64,000 nt of DNA from Sphingopyxis sp. PET50 (GCF_025244705.1 NZ_CP104207.1:3286001-3350000); one strand, 5' to 3'; shown: positions 8,047 through 17,831, counted from the stretch's first letter. A program made the numbers and translations. The notes: generated by a model not told the origin, from the letters alone.

Positions 8047-9089
8047 ATGGAAAACCAGACCCCAAACCCCGCCGACATCCCCGCACCCGGCAGCTACCAC
8101 TGGACCCCGGCGCTCCAGCGCAGCTTCCTCGAACATCTCGCCGACAGCGGATCGGTCAAGATCGCCGCCATGCATGTGAAGATGACCTCCTCCGCCGCCT
8201 ATCAGCTGCGCCAGCGGGCAGAGGGCGCGGCCTTCCGCATCGGCTGGGGCGCCGCGATCCTCATCGCGCGCCAACGCCTCGCCGACGAACTGCTCGACCG
8301 CGCGATCTGGGGCTATCAGGAAAGCAGCACGATCATGCGCGAGGACGACCGCAGCTTCGTCCGCCGCCAGCGCGTGGACTCGCGCCTCGGCCTCGCGATG
8401 CTCGCGCGGCTCGACCGCATGGTCGAGACCCGCGCGAGGGCGGGCGAGGAGATGCTGGCCCAGATCGTCGCCGGCGACTGGGCGGGTTTCCTGACGCTGT
8501 TCGACGCCGCCGAGGCCGCGCGCACCGCCGCGAAGGACGCGACCGGCGAAGCCGCGTCCGAGGCCGCGTCCGAAGAGACCCCCGAAAGCGGCATGGGCGC
8601 CGCCCTCGCGCTCTGGCTCGCGGGCCGCGACAACCGGACCAACCCCATCGCCGCGCTGTGGCGCGGCAGTGCGATCGCGAATGAAGTTGCGCAGTTTTCC
8701 GGGACTTTCGACACCGGCTTCGACGGGGAGCCCGAGGCCGAACCGACCCCCGAGGAGGAGGCCGAGGCGATGACCGTGTGGCATCATCATGAAACCGGCG
8801 AACTGCGCACCAATTTCCCGCCGCCCATGCCGGCTTCATCGGCATCGAGGAAGGCCGGTTCGGCGACGAGGATTACGAACGCACCCTCGAACCCGAGGAG
8901 GAGGAAGCCTTCGAGGCCGCCATCGCCGAGGCCTGCGCCCCCTTGCGCAAGGCCGGCGAAGCCGCCCGCCGCGCCTTCTTCGGACTCCCCACCCCCGCGA
9001 ACGACCGCGAGGGTGAAGAAGAGAAGAATATCTCGCACAAAGGCACAAAGGCACAAAGGGAAGCCAACCCGCGCCGTCAGGCGCCATGA
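8047..9089 (+). CDS. Sphingomonad helix-turn-helix hypothetical protein, frameshifted
   Basis: The N-terminus, WTPALQRSFLEHLADSGSVK then AAMHVKMTSSAAYQLRQRA, has the shape of a small DNA-binding helix-turn-helix seen in many sphingomonad hypothetical proteins. A long acidic helical region follows. The frame breaks at 8822-8834 (CCCATGCCGGC). In the other frame it continues AGFIGIEEGRFGDEDYERTL and a Glu-rich helix to a stop at 9087-9089. Its last residues (SHKGTKAQREANPRRQAP) are encoded by one arm of a REP palindrome. A Shine-Dalgarno CACAGGAGCG lies just before the ATG. No function is assigned; a regulator is a guess from the fold. Confidence 0.65.
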
Positions 9090-9180
9090 TCACTCCGGAA
9101 AAGGCCGCACCGCATCAGGAGGAAAGCGCTTCGCGCGGGCCCCGCGCTTCCCTCTTCGTGCCTTTGTGCCTTCGTGCGAG
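9032..9180. repeat. Long palindrome, CGCACAAAGGCACAAAGG family
   Basis: Arms CTCGCACAAAGGCACAAAGG and its inverse CCTTTGTGCCTTCGTGCGAG enclose about 105 bases with a second inner pair (GCGCTTCGCGCGG / CCCCGCGCTTCC). The left arm is coding for the end of the HTH protein. Relatives lie at 26577-26718 and 55781-55931. Confidence 0.65.
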
Positions 9181-9597
9181 AAAAATCAGAACCGCCCGCG
9201 CCGCCAACACGCGCGGCCAATGGAGAAGGCGATCATGTCCTTCAAACCCGAGCGGCCTGTCGGGATTGGGATGGGAAGCGGACGTTGCCGATCCTCCCCG
9301 GCACGGGGAGGGGGACCAGCGAAGCTGGTGGAGGGGCACAGGCGGCTTGCCTTGACGGAGAGGTGGTGCGCTACGGCGACGTTGCCGGAAAGGAAGAACT
9401 TGCCGGTCCGGCGCCACGCAAACCTCCCGTGCCCCTCCACCACCCTTCGGGTGGTCCCCCTCCCCCTTGGGGGAGGATCGGCTCGTCCGCTCCCCATATC
9501 GCCATCCGCGTCCCCGCGCCTCCCTCTTCGCGTCTTCGCGTGAACCAGATCAGACCCGCCCGCGCCGCCAACACGCCCGCCAATGGAGAAGCCATGC
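9152..9597. repeat. Imperfect direct repeats of about 80 bp flanking a REP element
   Basis: The segment from about 9152 (CTCTTCGTGCC ... CCCGCGCCGCCAACACGCG, then CCAATGGAGAAGG) recurs from about 9516 (CTCTTCGCGTC ... CCCGCGCCGCCAACACGCC, then CCAATGGAGAAGC). Between the two copies lies the family repeat at 9290-9480. This looks like an old duplication or an insertion flanked by its duplicated target. Confidence 0.5.
9290..9480. repeat. Long inverted repeat, TCCTCCCC...GGGGAGGA family
   Basis: Left arm GATCCTCCCCGGCACGGGGA then GGGGGACCAGCGAAGCTGGT; right arm CCCCTCCACCACCCTTCGGG then GGTCCCCCTCCCCCTTGGGG and GAGGATCG. Nearly the same sequence as 2921-3112. It fills most of the 9090-9703 gap, which holds no gene I can support. 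Confidence 0.7.
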
Positions 9598-9703
9598 CTG
9601 CAATCGCCCGACCGCCGCCGCCCGATGGCTTTACCTCTTCCCCTCCGCGCCCGCGCTGGCTAAGGGGCGCGCATCATCCCCGCGCGAAAGGGCGTCGCAC
9701 CCC

Positions 9704-10639
9704 ATGAAACTGATCTCCGGCAACAGCAACCTGCCGCTGGCCCGCGCCATCGCCGATTATCTGGAGCTGCCGCTGACCGACACCAGCGTCCGCCGCTTCG
9801 CCGACGAGGAGGTGTTCGTCGAAATCCACGAGAATGTCCGCGGCCAGGATGTGTTCGTCGTCCAGCCGACCAATTTCCCGGCGAACGACAATCTGATGGA
9901 GCTGCTGATCATCACCGACGCGCTCCGCCGCGCCTCGGCGAAGCGGATCACCGCGGTCGTCCCCTATTTCGGCTATGCCCGGCAGGACCGCAAGCCCGGC
10001 CCGCGCACCCCGATCTCGGCGAAGCTCGTCGCCAACCTCATCACCACCTCGGGCGCCGACCGCGTGCTCGCGATCGACCTGCACGCCGGGCAGATCCAGG
10101 GCTTCTTCGATATCCCGACCGACAATCTCTACGCCGCGCCGGTGATGAGCGCCGACATCCAGGCGCGCTTCGCGGACAGGAATCTGATGGTCGTGTCGCC
10201 CGACGTCGGCGGCGTGGTGCGCGCCCGCGCGCTCGCCAAGCGGCTCGACAACGCCCCGCTGGCGATCGTCGACAAGCGCCGCGAACGCGCCGGCGAGTCC
10301 GAAGTGATGAACATCATCGGCGACGTCGCCGGGCGCTTCTGCATCCTGATCGACGATATCGTCGATTCGGCGGGCACGCTCTGCAACGCCGCCGCCGCGC
10401 TGAAGGCCGCGGGGGCCGAAGGCGTCGTCGCCTATTGCACCCACGGCGTGCTGTCCGGCGGCGCGGTCGCGCGCGTCGAGGCGAGCGAGCTCACCGAACT
10501 GGTGATCACCGATTCGATCCAGCCGACCGACGCGGTCAACGACAGCGCCAAGGTCCGCGCGCTGACCGTCGCGCCGCTGCTCGGCGAGGCGATCAAGCGC
10601 ATCGCCGACGAAACCAGCGTGTCGTCGCTGTTCGATTGA
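9704..10639 (+). CDS. prs: Ribose-phosphate pyrophosphokinase
   Basis: An intact protein of 311 residues starting [20 protein letters not shown]. It carries the ATP loop region ([15 protein letters not shown], here [18 protein letters not shown]), the catalytic flexible loop region KRR, and the PRPP-binding loop [12 protein letters not shown]. It makes phosphoribosyl pyrophosphate from ribose-5-phosphate and ATP, feeding nucleotide, histidine and NAD synthesis; nadE and hisN are close by. The ATG at 9704 is chosen by family length. Longer in-frame upstream sequence runs through repeats and is not plausible protein. Confidence 0.95.
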   Translation: MKLISGNSNLPLARAIADYLELPLTDTSVRRFADEEVFVEIHENVRGQDVFVVQPTNFPANDNLMELLIITDALRRASAKRITAVVPYFGYARQDRKPGPRTPISAKLVANLITTSGADRVLAIDLHAGQIQGFFDIPTDNLYAAPVMSADIQARFADRNLMVVSPDVGGVVRARALAKRLDNAPLAIVDKRRERAGESEVMNIIGDVAGRFCILIDDIVDSAGTLCNAAAALKAAGAEGVVAYCTHGVLSGGAVARVEASELTELVITDSIQPTDAVNDSAKVRALTVAPLLGEAIKRIADETSVSSLFD

Positions 10640-10676
10640 GGTAGCAGATCGTGGCGCCGACTCCAGAAAACACTGT

Positions 10677-10755
10677 TCCCCCGCGAAGGCGGGGGCCCAT
10701 CTCCGGTGGGTGCAAGATGAAACCGGCAGACGATGGGTCCCCGCCTTCGCGGGGA
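10677..10755. repeat. REP-like inverted repeat (CCCCGCGAAGGCGGGG family)
   Basis: CCCCGCGAAGGCGGGGGCCC and its inverse GGGTCCCCGCCTTCGCGGGG enclose about 40 bases. It lies 37 bases after the prs stop and may serve as its terminator, though no T-run follows. Confidence 0.65.
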
Positions 10756-10787
10756 CGCACAGCCTAGTGCTCGGCTCGGGAAATTAA

Positions 10788-11570
10788 ATGAGCCTCGAAT
10801 CCGATCTCGCCCTTGCCCACCGCCTCGCCGATGCCGCCGGCGCCGCGATCCGGCCGCTGTTCCGCGCCGCATACGGCCACGAAGCCAAGGCCGATGCCTC
10901 GCCGGTGACCGAGGCCGACCGCGCCGCCGAAGCCGCGATGCGCCGCCTGCTGGGTGCCGAGGCGCCGCGCGACGGCATCATCGGCGAGGAATATGGCAGC
11001 GAACGGCCGGAAGCATCGCGCCAATGGGTGCTCGACCCGATCGACGGCACGGTCAGCTTCATGGCGGGCCGCCCGATCTTCGGCACCCTGATCGCGCTGC
11101 TCCAGGACGGCTGGCCCTTGATCGGCATCATCGACCAGCCGGTCGCCGGCGAACGCTGGGTCGGCGCGGCGGGACAGCCGACCCTGTTCAACGGCCGCCC
11201 GGCGGCGACCCGGACCTGCCGCAGCCTGTCCGACGCGGTGCTCGCGACGACCGGCCCGCAATATTTCAGCGACCATGACGGCGGGCATTTCATGGCGCTC
11301 GCCGCGCAGACGTCGCACAAGCGCATGGTCTTCGGCGGCGACTGCTATAATTACGGGCTGCTCAGCAGCGGCCATATCGACCTGGTGGTCGAGGCGGGGC
11401 TGAAGCTTCACGATTTCGCGGCGCTCGTTCCGGTCGTCGAAGGCGCGGGCGGGACGATGAGCGACTGGAACGGCGATCCGCTCAACGCCGACAGCGACGG
11501 CCATGTGATCGCCCTGGGCGACCCCGCGCGGCTCGAGGATGTGATAGAAGGGCTTGCCTGCCACCACTGA
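10788..11570 (+). CDS. hisN: Histidinol-phosphatase, inositol-monophosphatase type
   Basis: A 260-residue member of the Mg-dependent inositol monophosphatase superfamily: metal-binding Glu in IIGEEYG (residues 64-70), WVLDPIDGTVSFMAG (80-94) and the C-terminal acid in GLKLHDFAALVPVVEGAGG. The DPIDGTVSF form and the GGDCYNYGLLSSGHIDLVVE stretch fit the HisN histidinol-phosphatases of Actinobacteria and Alphaproteobacteria better than SuhB or CysQ. It would release phosphate from histidinol phosphate in histidine synthesis. The frame is intact. The GFA gene follows after 15 bases, possibly co-transcribed. Assignment to HisN rests on motif pattern only. Confidence 0.8.
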   Translation: MSLESDLALAHRLADAAGAAIRPLFRAAYGHEAKADASPVTEADRAAEAAMRRLLGAEAPRDGIIGEEYGSERPEASRQWVLDPIDGTVSFMAGRPIFGTLIALLQDGWPLIGIIDQPVAGERWVGAAGQPTLFNGRPAATRTCRSLSDAVLATTGPQYFSDHDGGHFMALAAQTSHKRMVFGGDCYNYGLLSSGHIDLVVEAGLKLHDFAALVPVVEGAGGTMSDWNGDPLNADSDGHVIALGDPARLEDVIEGLACHH

Positions 11571-11585
11571 CGAAGGGAGCATGTC

Positions 11586-11937
11586 ATGGCGTTCGAGGGT
11601 AGCTGCCATTGCGGCGCGGTGACCTACACGGTCGAAGGCGACATTCCGGCGACGGCGATGAGCTGCAACTGCTCGCATTGCCGAGCGCAAGGGGTTCCTG
11701 CTCGCCTTCGTGCCGATCGACCGGTTCCGGCTGACCGGCGGCGCCGACAAGCTCAAATCCTATCAATTCCACAAGCACAATATCGACCATCAATTCTGCA
11801 CCGGCTGCGGCTGCCAGGGCTTTGCGGTCGGCACCGGCCCCGGCGGCGCGAAGATGGCGGCGGTCAACCTGCGCTGCGTCCCCGCCGCCGATCTCGACGC
11901 GCTGACGATCCAGAAGGTCGATGGGGCAAGTTTCTGA
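11586..11937 (+). CDS. GFA family (CENP-V/GFA domain) protein, frameshifted
   Basis: A small zinc protein of the glutathione-dependent formaldehyde-activating fold: GSCHCGAVTY, then CNCSHC, and in another frame CTGCGCQGFAVG supply the zinc-binding Cys residues. The reaction is not known for most members. The break is at 11680-11686, written GCCGAGC. Replacing it with GCCGGC gives an uninterrupted CNCSHCRRKGFLLAFVPIDR, as expected for the family. A GGGAGC ribosome-binding site precedes the ATG. It lies 15 bases after hisN on the same strand. Confidence 0.85.
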
Positions 11938-11993
11938 TGCACCGAATCGCTTGCTTTTCGGCGCCCGCGCCGCTAAGCGCGCCGCTTCCGATT

Positions 11994-12028
11994 GTACCGG
12001 CTGGCTGAAAGGGCTGCCAGGCCGGTAC
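11994..12028 (+). promoter_or_regulatory. Near-perfect hairpin in the leader of rpmI-rplT
   Basis: GTACCGGCTGGC pairs with GCCAGGCCGGTAC around a ten-base loop, with only one unmatched C. It lies 28 bases before the rpmI start codon and directly upstream of its ribosome-binding site, without a T-run. The position suggests an autoregulatory leader element or an attenuator for the L35-L20 operon, but no known consensus is matched. Confidence 0.4.
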
Positions 12029-12055
12029 CAAAGCGGACTTCAAAAGGAGACCAAA

Positions 12056-12260
12056 ATGCCCAAGCTGAAGACCAAGAGCGGTGTGAAGAAACGCTTCAAA
12101 TTCACCGCCTCGGGCAAGGTGAAGCACGGCGTCGCTCAGCAAGCGCCACCGCCTGATTTCGCATAATGCCAAATATATCCGCACCAACCGCGGCACCAGC
12201 GTGCTCAGCGATTCGGACGCGGCCCATGTGCGCCTCTGGGCGCCCTACGGCCTGAAGTAA
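12056..12260 (+). CDS. rpmI: 50S ribosomal protein L35, frameshifted
   Basis: It starts [20 protein letters not shown] behind AAAAGGAGACC. The frame breaks at 12134-12140 (GCTCAGC) and resumes [18 protein letters not shown] through RLWAPYGLK. With GCCGGC restored, the join reads KHGVAGKRHRL, the family signature, and the total is 67 residues, as normal for alphaproteobacterial L35. The break is almost certainly a sequence error. It is the first gene of the rpmI-rplT operon. Confidence 0.93.
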
Positions 12261-12273
12261 GGAGCGCGGACCC

Positions 12274-12640
12274 ATGTCACGCATCAAACGCGGCGTCACC
12301 ACGCGCGCCAAGCACAAGCGCGTATTGGAACAGGCGAAGGGCTTTTACGGCCGTCGCAAGAACACCATCCGCATCGCCAAGCAGGCGGTCGAAAAGGCCT
12401 AGCCAGTACGCCTATCGCGACCGCAAGGTGAAGAAGCGGAGCTTCCGCGCCCTGTGGATCCAGCGCATCAACGCCGCGGTCCGCGCCGAAGGCCTGACCT
12501 ATTCGCAGTTCATGCACGGCGTGAAGCTGGCCGGGATCGACCTCGACCGCAAGGTCATGGCCGACCTCGCGATGAACGAAGGCGGCGTCTTCTCGGCTGT
12601 CATCGCGCAGGCGAAGGCGGCGCTTCCCGAAGCGGCCTAA
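12274..12640 (+). CDS. rplT: 50S ribosomal protein L20, frameshifted
   Basis: The protein starts [20 protein letters not shown] and ends in a long basic-helical and globular domain with [20 protein letters not shown]. At 12397-12403 the sequence GCCTAGC puts a TAG stop after KQAVEKA. Restoring GCCGGC gives [17 protein letters not shown] and a 121-residue L20 of normal length. L20 nucleates early 50S assembly and commonly autoregulates its operon. Two hairpins with T-rich ends follow the gene. The identical corruption GCCTAGC occurs in rplC. Confidence 0.94.
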
Positions 12641-12667
12641 AGCTCCGGGGCATAGTGCTGAACAACC

Positions 12668-12699
12668 AAAAGGGCGGTCCCGCCAGGGGCCGCCCTTTT
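12668..12699 (+). terminator. Rho-independent terminator after rplT
   Basis: AAAAGGGCGG and its exact inverse CCGCCCTTTT enclose a 12-base loop, 27 bases after the rplT stop codon; the stem ends in TTTT. Confidence 0.8.
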
Positions 12700-12715
12700 C
12701 GTGTCCGCCAACCAG

Positions 12716-12748
12716 AAACGGCGCGAAGGCAAGGCCTTCGCGCCGTTT
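12716..12748 (+). terminator. Second hairpin after rplT
   Basis: AAACGGCGCGAAGG and its exact inverse CCTTCGCGCCGTTT with a 5-base loop, just beyond the first terminator. It may act in both directions as a backup terminator. Confidence 0.6.
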
Positions 12749-12948
12749 CGACGATGATCGTAAACGACGCATCGCCCCCTCCCTCCGTACCGAATAGCCG
12801 TGGGTCGCAGAAAGCCGCTGCAGCCGGTGGAAGATGTTCCCTGACGCGACATATGCGGTCGTCTGCACGATAAAAATTGTAAAAACCCGACAGTTGAATC
12901 GCTTAGGCTGTTGTTTTTTTACGTTCCATTCCCCATGGACGTGGCGTC

Positions 12949-13853
12949 ATGACAGACCAGATCCAGATTCCGGGGACGGACGCCGCAGCGTGCGGGTCAT
13001 GACGCGTTTCTTTCCGGTTTCGGAAGCGCTGCGCGCCTATGCGAGCATCATCTACCTGACCGAGGTCGCGGCACCGCCCGGCGTTCGCATCGACGATTAT
13101 CTGCACCCCGAATGGGCGAATATGCGCTTCGTCGAGGGCGATGCGATGCATGTGGCGATCGGTGGCAATACGCCGGAACCGGCGCCGCCCTTCATTGCCA
13201 CCGGACCGACGAGCAAGGCGGGCTATTTTTCGGCAGGCAATATGCGCGCCTGGGGTATCGGTATCCTCCCGATGGGCTGGGCAAAATTCTTTGCGCTCCC
13301 CGCCGAGGATATGGCCGACCGTTTTGTCGACGGGGCGAAGCATCCTGCCTTTGCCGCGCTCGCCCCGCTGGTCGAAAAACTGCGGCGGACGAATGATATC
13401 GAAGCGGCGGCGCGGGCGATCGATGACCATTTCGCGGCGCTGCTCGACGGCGCGCCGCGCGACGACCCCACAATCCTGGCGGCGCACAGCGCGCTCGTCG
13501 ACGCCGACCTCGCCAGCGTCGCCGACCTCGCCGAAAAGCTCGGCCTGTCCGAACGCTCGGTCGAGCGGCTGTGCCGCCGCGCCTTCGGCTTCCCGCCCAA
13601 ATTGCTGCTGCGCCGCCAGCGTTTCCTGCGCAGCCTCGCACGCTTCATGCTCGACCCGTCGACGGCTTGGATCGATACGCTCGACTATCAATATTATGAT
13701 CAGGCGCAGTTCACCCGCGACTTCCAGCGCTTCATGGGCATGAGTCCGCGCGCCTATGCCGCGCGGCCCAAGCCGATCCTCGGCGCCGCGGCCTTCGCCC
13801 GCGCTGCGGCCGCCGACGCCGCGGTGCAGGGGCTGCACCGGCCCGCAAATTAG
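12949..13853 (+). CDS. AraC family transcriptional regulator, frameshifted near start
   Basis: The C-terminal third is an AraC/XylS helix-turn-helix pair (ADLAEKLGLSERSVERLCRR and FMGMSPRAYAARPKP). The N-terminal half (PVSEALRAYASIIYLTEV through IGGNTP) resembles the sensor region of DUF6597-type AraC regulators. An ATG at 12949 (MTDQIQIPGTDA) joins the main frame if GCCGGC replaces GCCGC at 12982-12989, giving DAGSVRVMTRFFPVSE; otherwise the start is the ATG at 12999. The very long upstream extension of the main frame is not plausible protein. The target promoter and inducer are unknown. It stands alone between rplT and pheS. Confidence 0.8.
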
Positions 13854-13939
13854 GCCAGCGGGCTTGACCCCCGTACCCCGTTCGGTGCAAGCGGCGCCGC
13901 GATAAAGCGCGGCATTTCGCCGCCGCAGGAAGACCGACA

Positions 13940-15037
13940 ATGAGCGATTATCAGGCCATGCAGGCCGAACTGACCGGCGCGATCGCCGCCGCGACCGATC
14001 TCGACGCGCTGGAAGCGCTGCGCGTCGCCGCGCTCGGCAAGGCGGGCAGCGTCACCGGCCTTCTGAAGACGCTGGGCAGCCTGACGCCGGAGGAACGCCA
14101 GACGGTCGGCCCGCAGATCCACGCGCTGCGCGAGGGCGTCACCGCGGCGCTGGCGGAGCGCAAGGCCGCGCTGGAGGGTGCCGCGCTCGAGGTGAAGCTC
14201 GCGGGCGAACGGCTCGACATGACCCTCCCCGCCGCCGCCGCCCCGCGCGGCAGCGTGCATCCGGTCAGCCAGGTGATGGACGAGCTCGCCGAAATCTTCG
14301 CCGACATGGGCTTCGCGGTCGCGACGGGTCCCGAGATCGAGGACGACTGGCACAATTTCACCGCGCTTAACATTCCCGAGACGCATCCGGCGCGGGCGAT
14401 GCACGATACTTTCTATTTTCCGGAAAGTTCCGAAAGTGCCGCGCAACGCATGTTGCTGCGCACGCATACGTCGCCGGTGCAGATCCGCACGATGATGAGC
14501 GAGGGGCCTCCGATCCGGATCATCGCCCCGGGGCGGGTGTATCGCAGCGACAGCGATGCGACGCACACCCCGATGTTCCACCAGGTCGAGGGGCTGGTCA
14601 TCGACCGCGGCATCCATATGGGGCACCTCAAATGGACGCTCGAGACGTTCCTCAAGGCCTATTTCGAAACCGACGACATCGTGCTGCGGCTGCGGCCCTC
14701 CTATTTCCCCTTCACCGAGCCCTCGGCGGAGGTCGATGTCGGCTACAAGCATGAAAAGGGACGCAGAATCGTCGGCGGCCATGGCGACGACGCGGGGCAT
14801 AGCTGGATGGAACTGCTCGGCAGCGGCATGGTCAACCGCCGCGTGATCGCGAATTGCGGGCTCGATCCCGACGTGTGGCAGGGCTTCGCCTTCGGGGTCG
14901 GGGTCGACCGGCTGGCGATGCTCAAATATGGCATGGACGATCTGCGCGCCTTCTTCGACGGCGACCTCAGGTGGCTGGCGCATTACGGGTTCGGCGCGCT
15001 GTCGGTCCCGACGCTGAGCGGGGGGATTTCGGCATGA
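13940..15037 (+). CDS. pheS: Phenylalanine--tRNA ligase alpha subunit
   Basis: An intact 365-residue protein with an N-terminal coiled-coil tRNA arm (residues 1-85). The class II catalytic core contains [19 protein letters not shown], the motif 2 region [21 protein letters not shown] and motif 3 [17 protein letters not shown] (quoted in part). It forms the alpha2beta2 enzyme with PheT and charges tRNA-Phe. The stop overlaps the pheT start in an ATGA (15034-15037), so synthesis of the two subunits is coupled. Confidence 0.95.
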   Translation: MSDYQAMQAELTGAIAAATDLDALEALRVAALGKAGSVTGLLKTLGSLTPEERQTVGPQIHALREGVTAALAERKAALEGAALEVKLAGERLDMTLPAAAAPRGSVHPVSQVMDELAEIFADMGFAVATGPEIEDDWHNFTALNIPETHPARAMHDTFYFPESSESAAQRMLLRTHTSPVQIRTMMSEGPPIRIIAPGRVYRSDSDATHTPMFHQVEGLVIDRGIHMGHLKWTLETFLKAYFETDDIVLRLRPSYFPFTEPSAEVDVGYKHEKGRRIVGGHGDDAGHSWMELLGSGMVNRRVIANCGLDPDVWQGFAFGVGVDRLAMLKYGMDDLRAFFDGDLRWLAHYGFGALSVPTLSGGISA

Positions 15038-17432
15038 AGATCACCCTCGACTGGCTCCGCGAGCATATCGAAGGCGACTATAGCGTCGCCGATGTTGTCG
15101 CGACGCTCAACCGCATCGGTCACGAGGTCGAAGGCGTCGAGAATCCGGCCGAGAAGCTCGCGGGTTTCCGTATCGCGCGCGTGCTGACCGCGGAGAAACA
15201 TCCGCAGGCCGACAAGTTGCAGGTGCTGACCGTCGAGGCCGGCCCGGACATCAACAGCCGGCGCGCCGCTGACCGTCGTGTGCGGCGCCCCCAATGCGCG
15301 CGCCGGCCTGGTCGGCGTGCTCGGCCTGCCCGGCGCGGTGGTGCCCGCGAACGGCATGGAGCTGAAGGTCGCGGCAGTGCGCGGGGTCGAGTCGAACGGC
15401 ATGATGTGCTCGACGCGCGAGCTCGAACTCGGCGACGATCATGACGGCATCATCGAATTGCCCGGCGACGCGCCCGTCGGCACCCCCTTCGCCGATTATG
15501 CGGGCGCGAACGATCCGGTGGTCGATATCTCGATCACCCCGAACCGGCAGGATTGCATGGGCGTGCGCGGCATCGCGCGCGACCTCGCCGCCGCGGGGCT
15601 CGGCACGCTCAAGCCGCTCGCCGTTCCCGCGATCGACGGGCAGGGGCCGATGGCGACCGAAATCCGCACCGACGATATCGAAGCCTGCCCCGCCTTCTAT
15701 GGCCGCACCATCGCGGGGGTCGACAACCGCGTCGCCACGCCCGAATGGATGCGCCGCCGTCTCGAAGCGATCGGCCAGCGCTCGATCTCGGCACTCGTCG
15801 ATATCAGCAACTATGTCATGTTCGACCTCGGCCGCCCGAGCCATATCTATGACCGCGCGAAGCTGACCGGCGCGCTCGCCGCGCGGCGCGCGAAGCAGGG
15901 CGAGACGGTCACCGCGCTCAACGGCAAGGCGTATAGCCTCACCGACAGCATGACGGTGATCGCCGACGACGCGGGCGTCCACGACATCGCGGGCATCATG
16001 GGCGGCGAGCATAGCGGATGCAGCGAGACGACGACCGACGTGCTCGTCGAAATCGCCTATTTCACCCCCGAGCGGATCGCGCTGACCGGGCAGGCGCTGG
16101 CGCTGACCAGCGACGCGCGCAGCCGTTTCGAGCGGGGGGTCGATCCGGCGTTCCTGGACGACGCGACGGCGATCGTGACGCGGCTGATCCTCGACATCTG
16201 CGGCGGCACCCCGTCGGCGATGACCCGCGCGGGCACCCCGCCGACCGAAACGAGGACGGTCGATTACGACCCGGCGCTGTCGGCGACGCTCGGCGGGATC
16301 GCGATACCGGCCGAGCGGCAGAAGGTTATTCTGGAGTCGCTGGGTTTCGGGGTGACCGAGGGCAGCCCCTGGCGCATCGCGGTGCCGAGCTGGCGCCGCG
16401 ATGTCGACGCCGCGCCCGACATCGTCGAGGAGGTGACGCGCATCACCGGTTTCGACGCGGTCGAATCGGTGGCGCTGCCGCGGAGCGACGGGGTCGCCAA
16501 GCCGACCGTGACCCCCGAACAACTGCTCGAGCGCGCGGCTGCGCCGAGCCGCGGCGGCGGCGGGCTATCACGAGGCGGTGACGTGGAGCTTCGTTTCCGA
16601 CCGCGAGGCCGCGCCCTTCGGCGGCGGCGCGTGGAGCCTCGCCAATCCGATCAGCGAGGATTTGAAGGTCATGCGCCCGTCGCTGCTGCCCGGGTTGCTC
16701 GCCGCGGCGGCGCGCAACCAGAATCGCGGCGCCGACAGCATCCGCCTGTTCGAGATCGGGCGCCGCTACCTGACCGACGCCGAGCACCCGACCCTGTGCC
16801 TCGTGATGGCGGGCGACAAGACGCCGCGCGGCTGGCAAGCGGGCAAGGCGCAGCCCTTCGACGCGTTCGACGCCAAGGCCGCGGCGCTGGCTTTGCTCGA
16901 TGCTGCGGGCGCGCCAGCCGACCGGTTGCAGGTGATGGAACCGGTTGCCGAGGCGGGCATCTGGCACCCCGGACAGGCGGCGACGCTGCGGCTCGGCCCC
17001 AAGGCGGTACTCGCCGAGTTCGGCGCGCTGCACCCGTCGCTGGCGCGTCATTATGACGTCGACGGCGCGGTGATGGCGGTGCAGATATTCCTCGATGCGA
17101 TCCCCGCGAAGCGCGCGAGCGGCCCGGCGCGCAGCGCCTTCACCCCGCCCGCGCTGCAACCGGTGCGCCGCGACTTCGCCTTCCTCGCGCCCGAAACGCT
17201 GGCGGCCGCCGACCTAGTCCGCGCGGTAAAGGGCGCCGACAAGGCGATCATCACCGACGCGCGCCTGTTCGACCGCTTCGCGGGGCAGGGCGTGCCCGAG
17301 GGGCAGGTGAGCCTGGCGGTCGAAGTCATGCTGCAACCGGCGGAGAAGAGCTTTGCCGAGGCCGAGCTGAAGGCGATCGCCGACAAGGTGGTGGCCGCCG
17401 CGGCGAGGGTCGGGGCGGTATTGCGGGGGTAG
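15034..17432 (+). CDS. pheT: Phenylalanine--tRNA ligase beta subunit, two frameshifts
   Basis: The N-terminal tRNA-binding (EMAP-like) domain is clear ([20 protein letters not shown]), followed by B3/B4 and B5 domains ([37 protein letters not shown]) and a C-terminal anticodon-binding domain ([16 protein letters not shown] through VAVEVML-like [10 protein letters not shown]). The frame breaks at 15256-15262 (AGCCGGC, where AAC-GCC-GGC-GCG-CCG would read [14 protein letters not shown]) and at 16543-16550 (GCCGAGCC for GCCGGCC). With both repaired it is about 798 residues, normal for PheT. It is coupled to pheS by an ATGA overlap. Confidence 0.93.
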
Positions 17433-17575
17433 GTGTCGCTGTCAGGCGATCCGGTTCTACCGGCGACGCGGACGGAGAATGGCCGCGCCGGGGCAGGAAT
17501 CGTTTTTGATTGGCGATCATATTCTTTGCAAACCCAAGCGGCCTGTCGGTTTCGGGGTGGGGAGCGGCCATAAAG

Positions 17576-17700
17576 CCCCTCCCCTTCAGGGGAGGGGTTG
17601 GGGTGGGGGCTTGCGAGATAGCGCAAGGCCGCGAAACCCCACCCGCTGCGACTAACGAACAAGTTCGTAAGTCTCGCTGCCCTCCCCTGAAGGGGAGGGC
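17576..17700. repeat. Inverted repeat, CCCCTCCCCTTCAGGGGAGG family
   Basis: Arms CCCCTCCCCTTCAGGGGAGG and CCCTCCCCTGAAGGGGAGGG with an inner AACGAACAAGTTCGTAAG. This is the same plan as 7771-7896. The preceding bases AAACCCAAGCGGCCTGTCGG also precede the repeat at 9290. It occupies most of the 17433-17831 gap, which has no supported gene. Confidence 0.65.
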
Positions 17701-17831
17701 CTGATCTATTCCAACGTCCGCAACCGTCCGGGCCGAAAGCCGGAGATCGCTTCGCCGCCGCACACCTCGCAACAATGCCAAAGGGTCGAACCGGCGTCAC
17801 CATGCGCCAGAGCCTGTTCCCAGGACAGATT

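Noticed and set aside
7645..9480. Regular repeats that might be a CRISPR array
   Set aside because: The repeats are palindromic, of unequal spacing and different families; no uniform spacers and no cas genes.
9594..9707. Small ORF of 37 codons ([20 protein letters not shown]...) ending in an ATGA overlap with prs
   Set aside because: Composition is low-complexity, it lies in duplicated repeat flank, and nothing supports it as conserved protein; a leader peptide remains possible but unsupported.
12397..12403. The TAG codon in rplT (and the one in rplC) as evidence for recoding or programmed frameshifting
   Set aside because: There is no slippery site, the same corruption recurs at unrelated genes, and restoring GCCGGC explains all of them at once.
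12834..12948. N-terminal extension of the AraC-type regulator beginning MFPDATYAVV
   Set aside because: It reads through the rplT terminator region and lacks family similarity; the ATG at 12949 or 12999 is more sensible.
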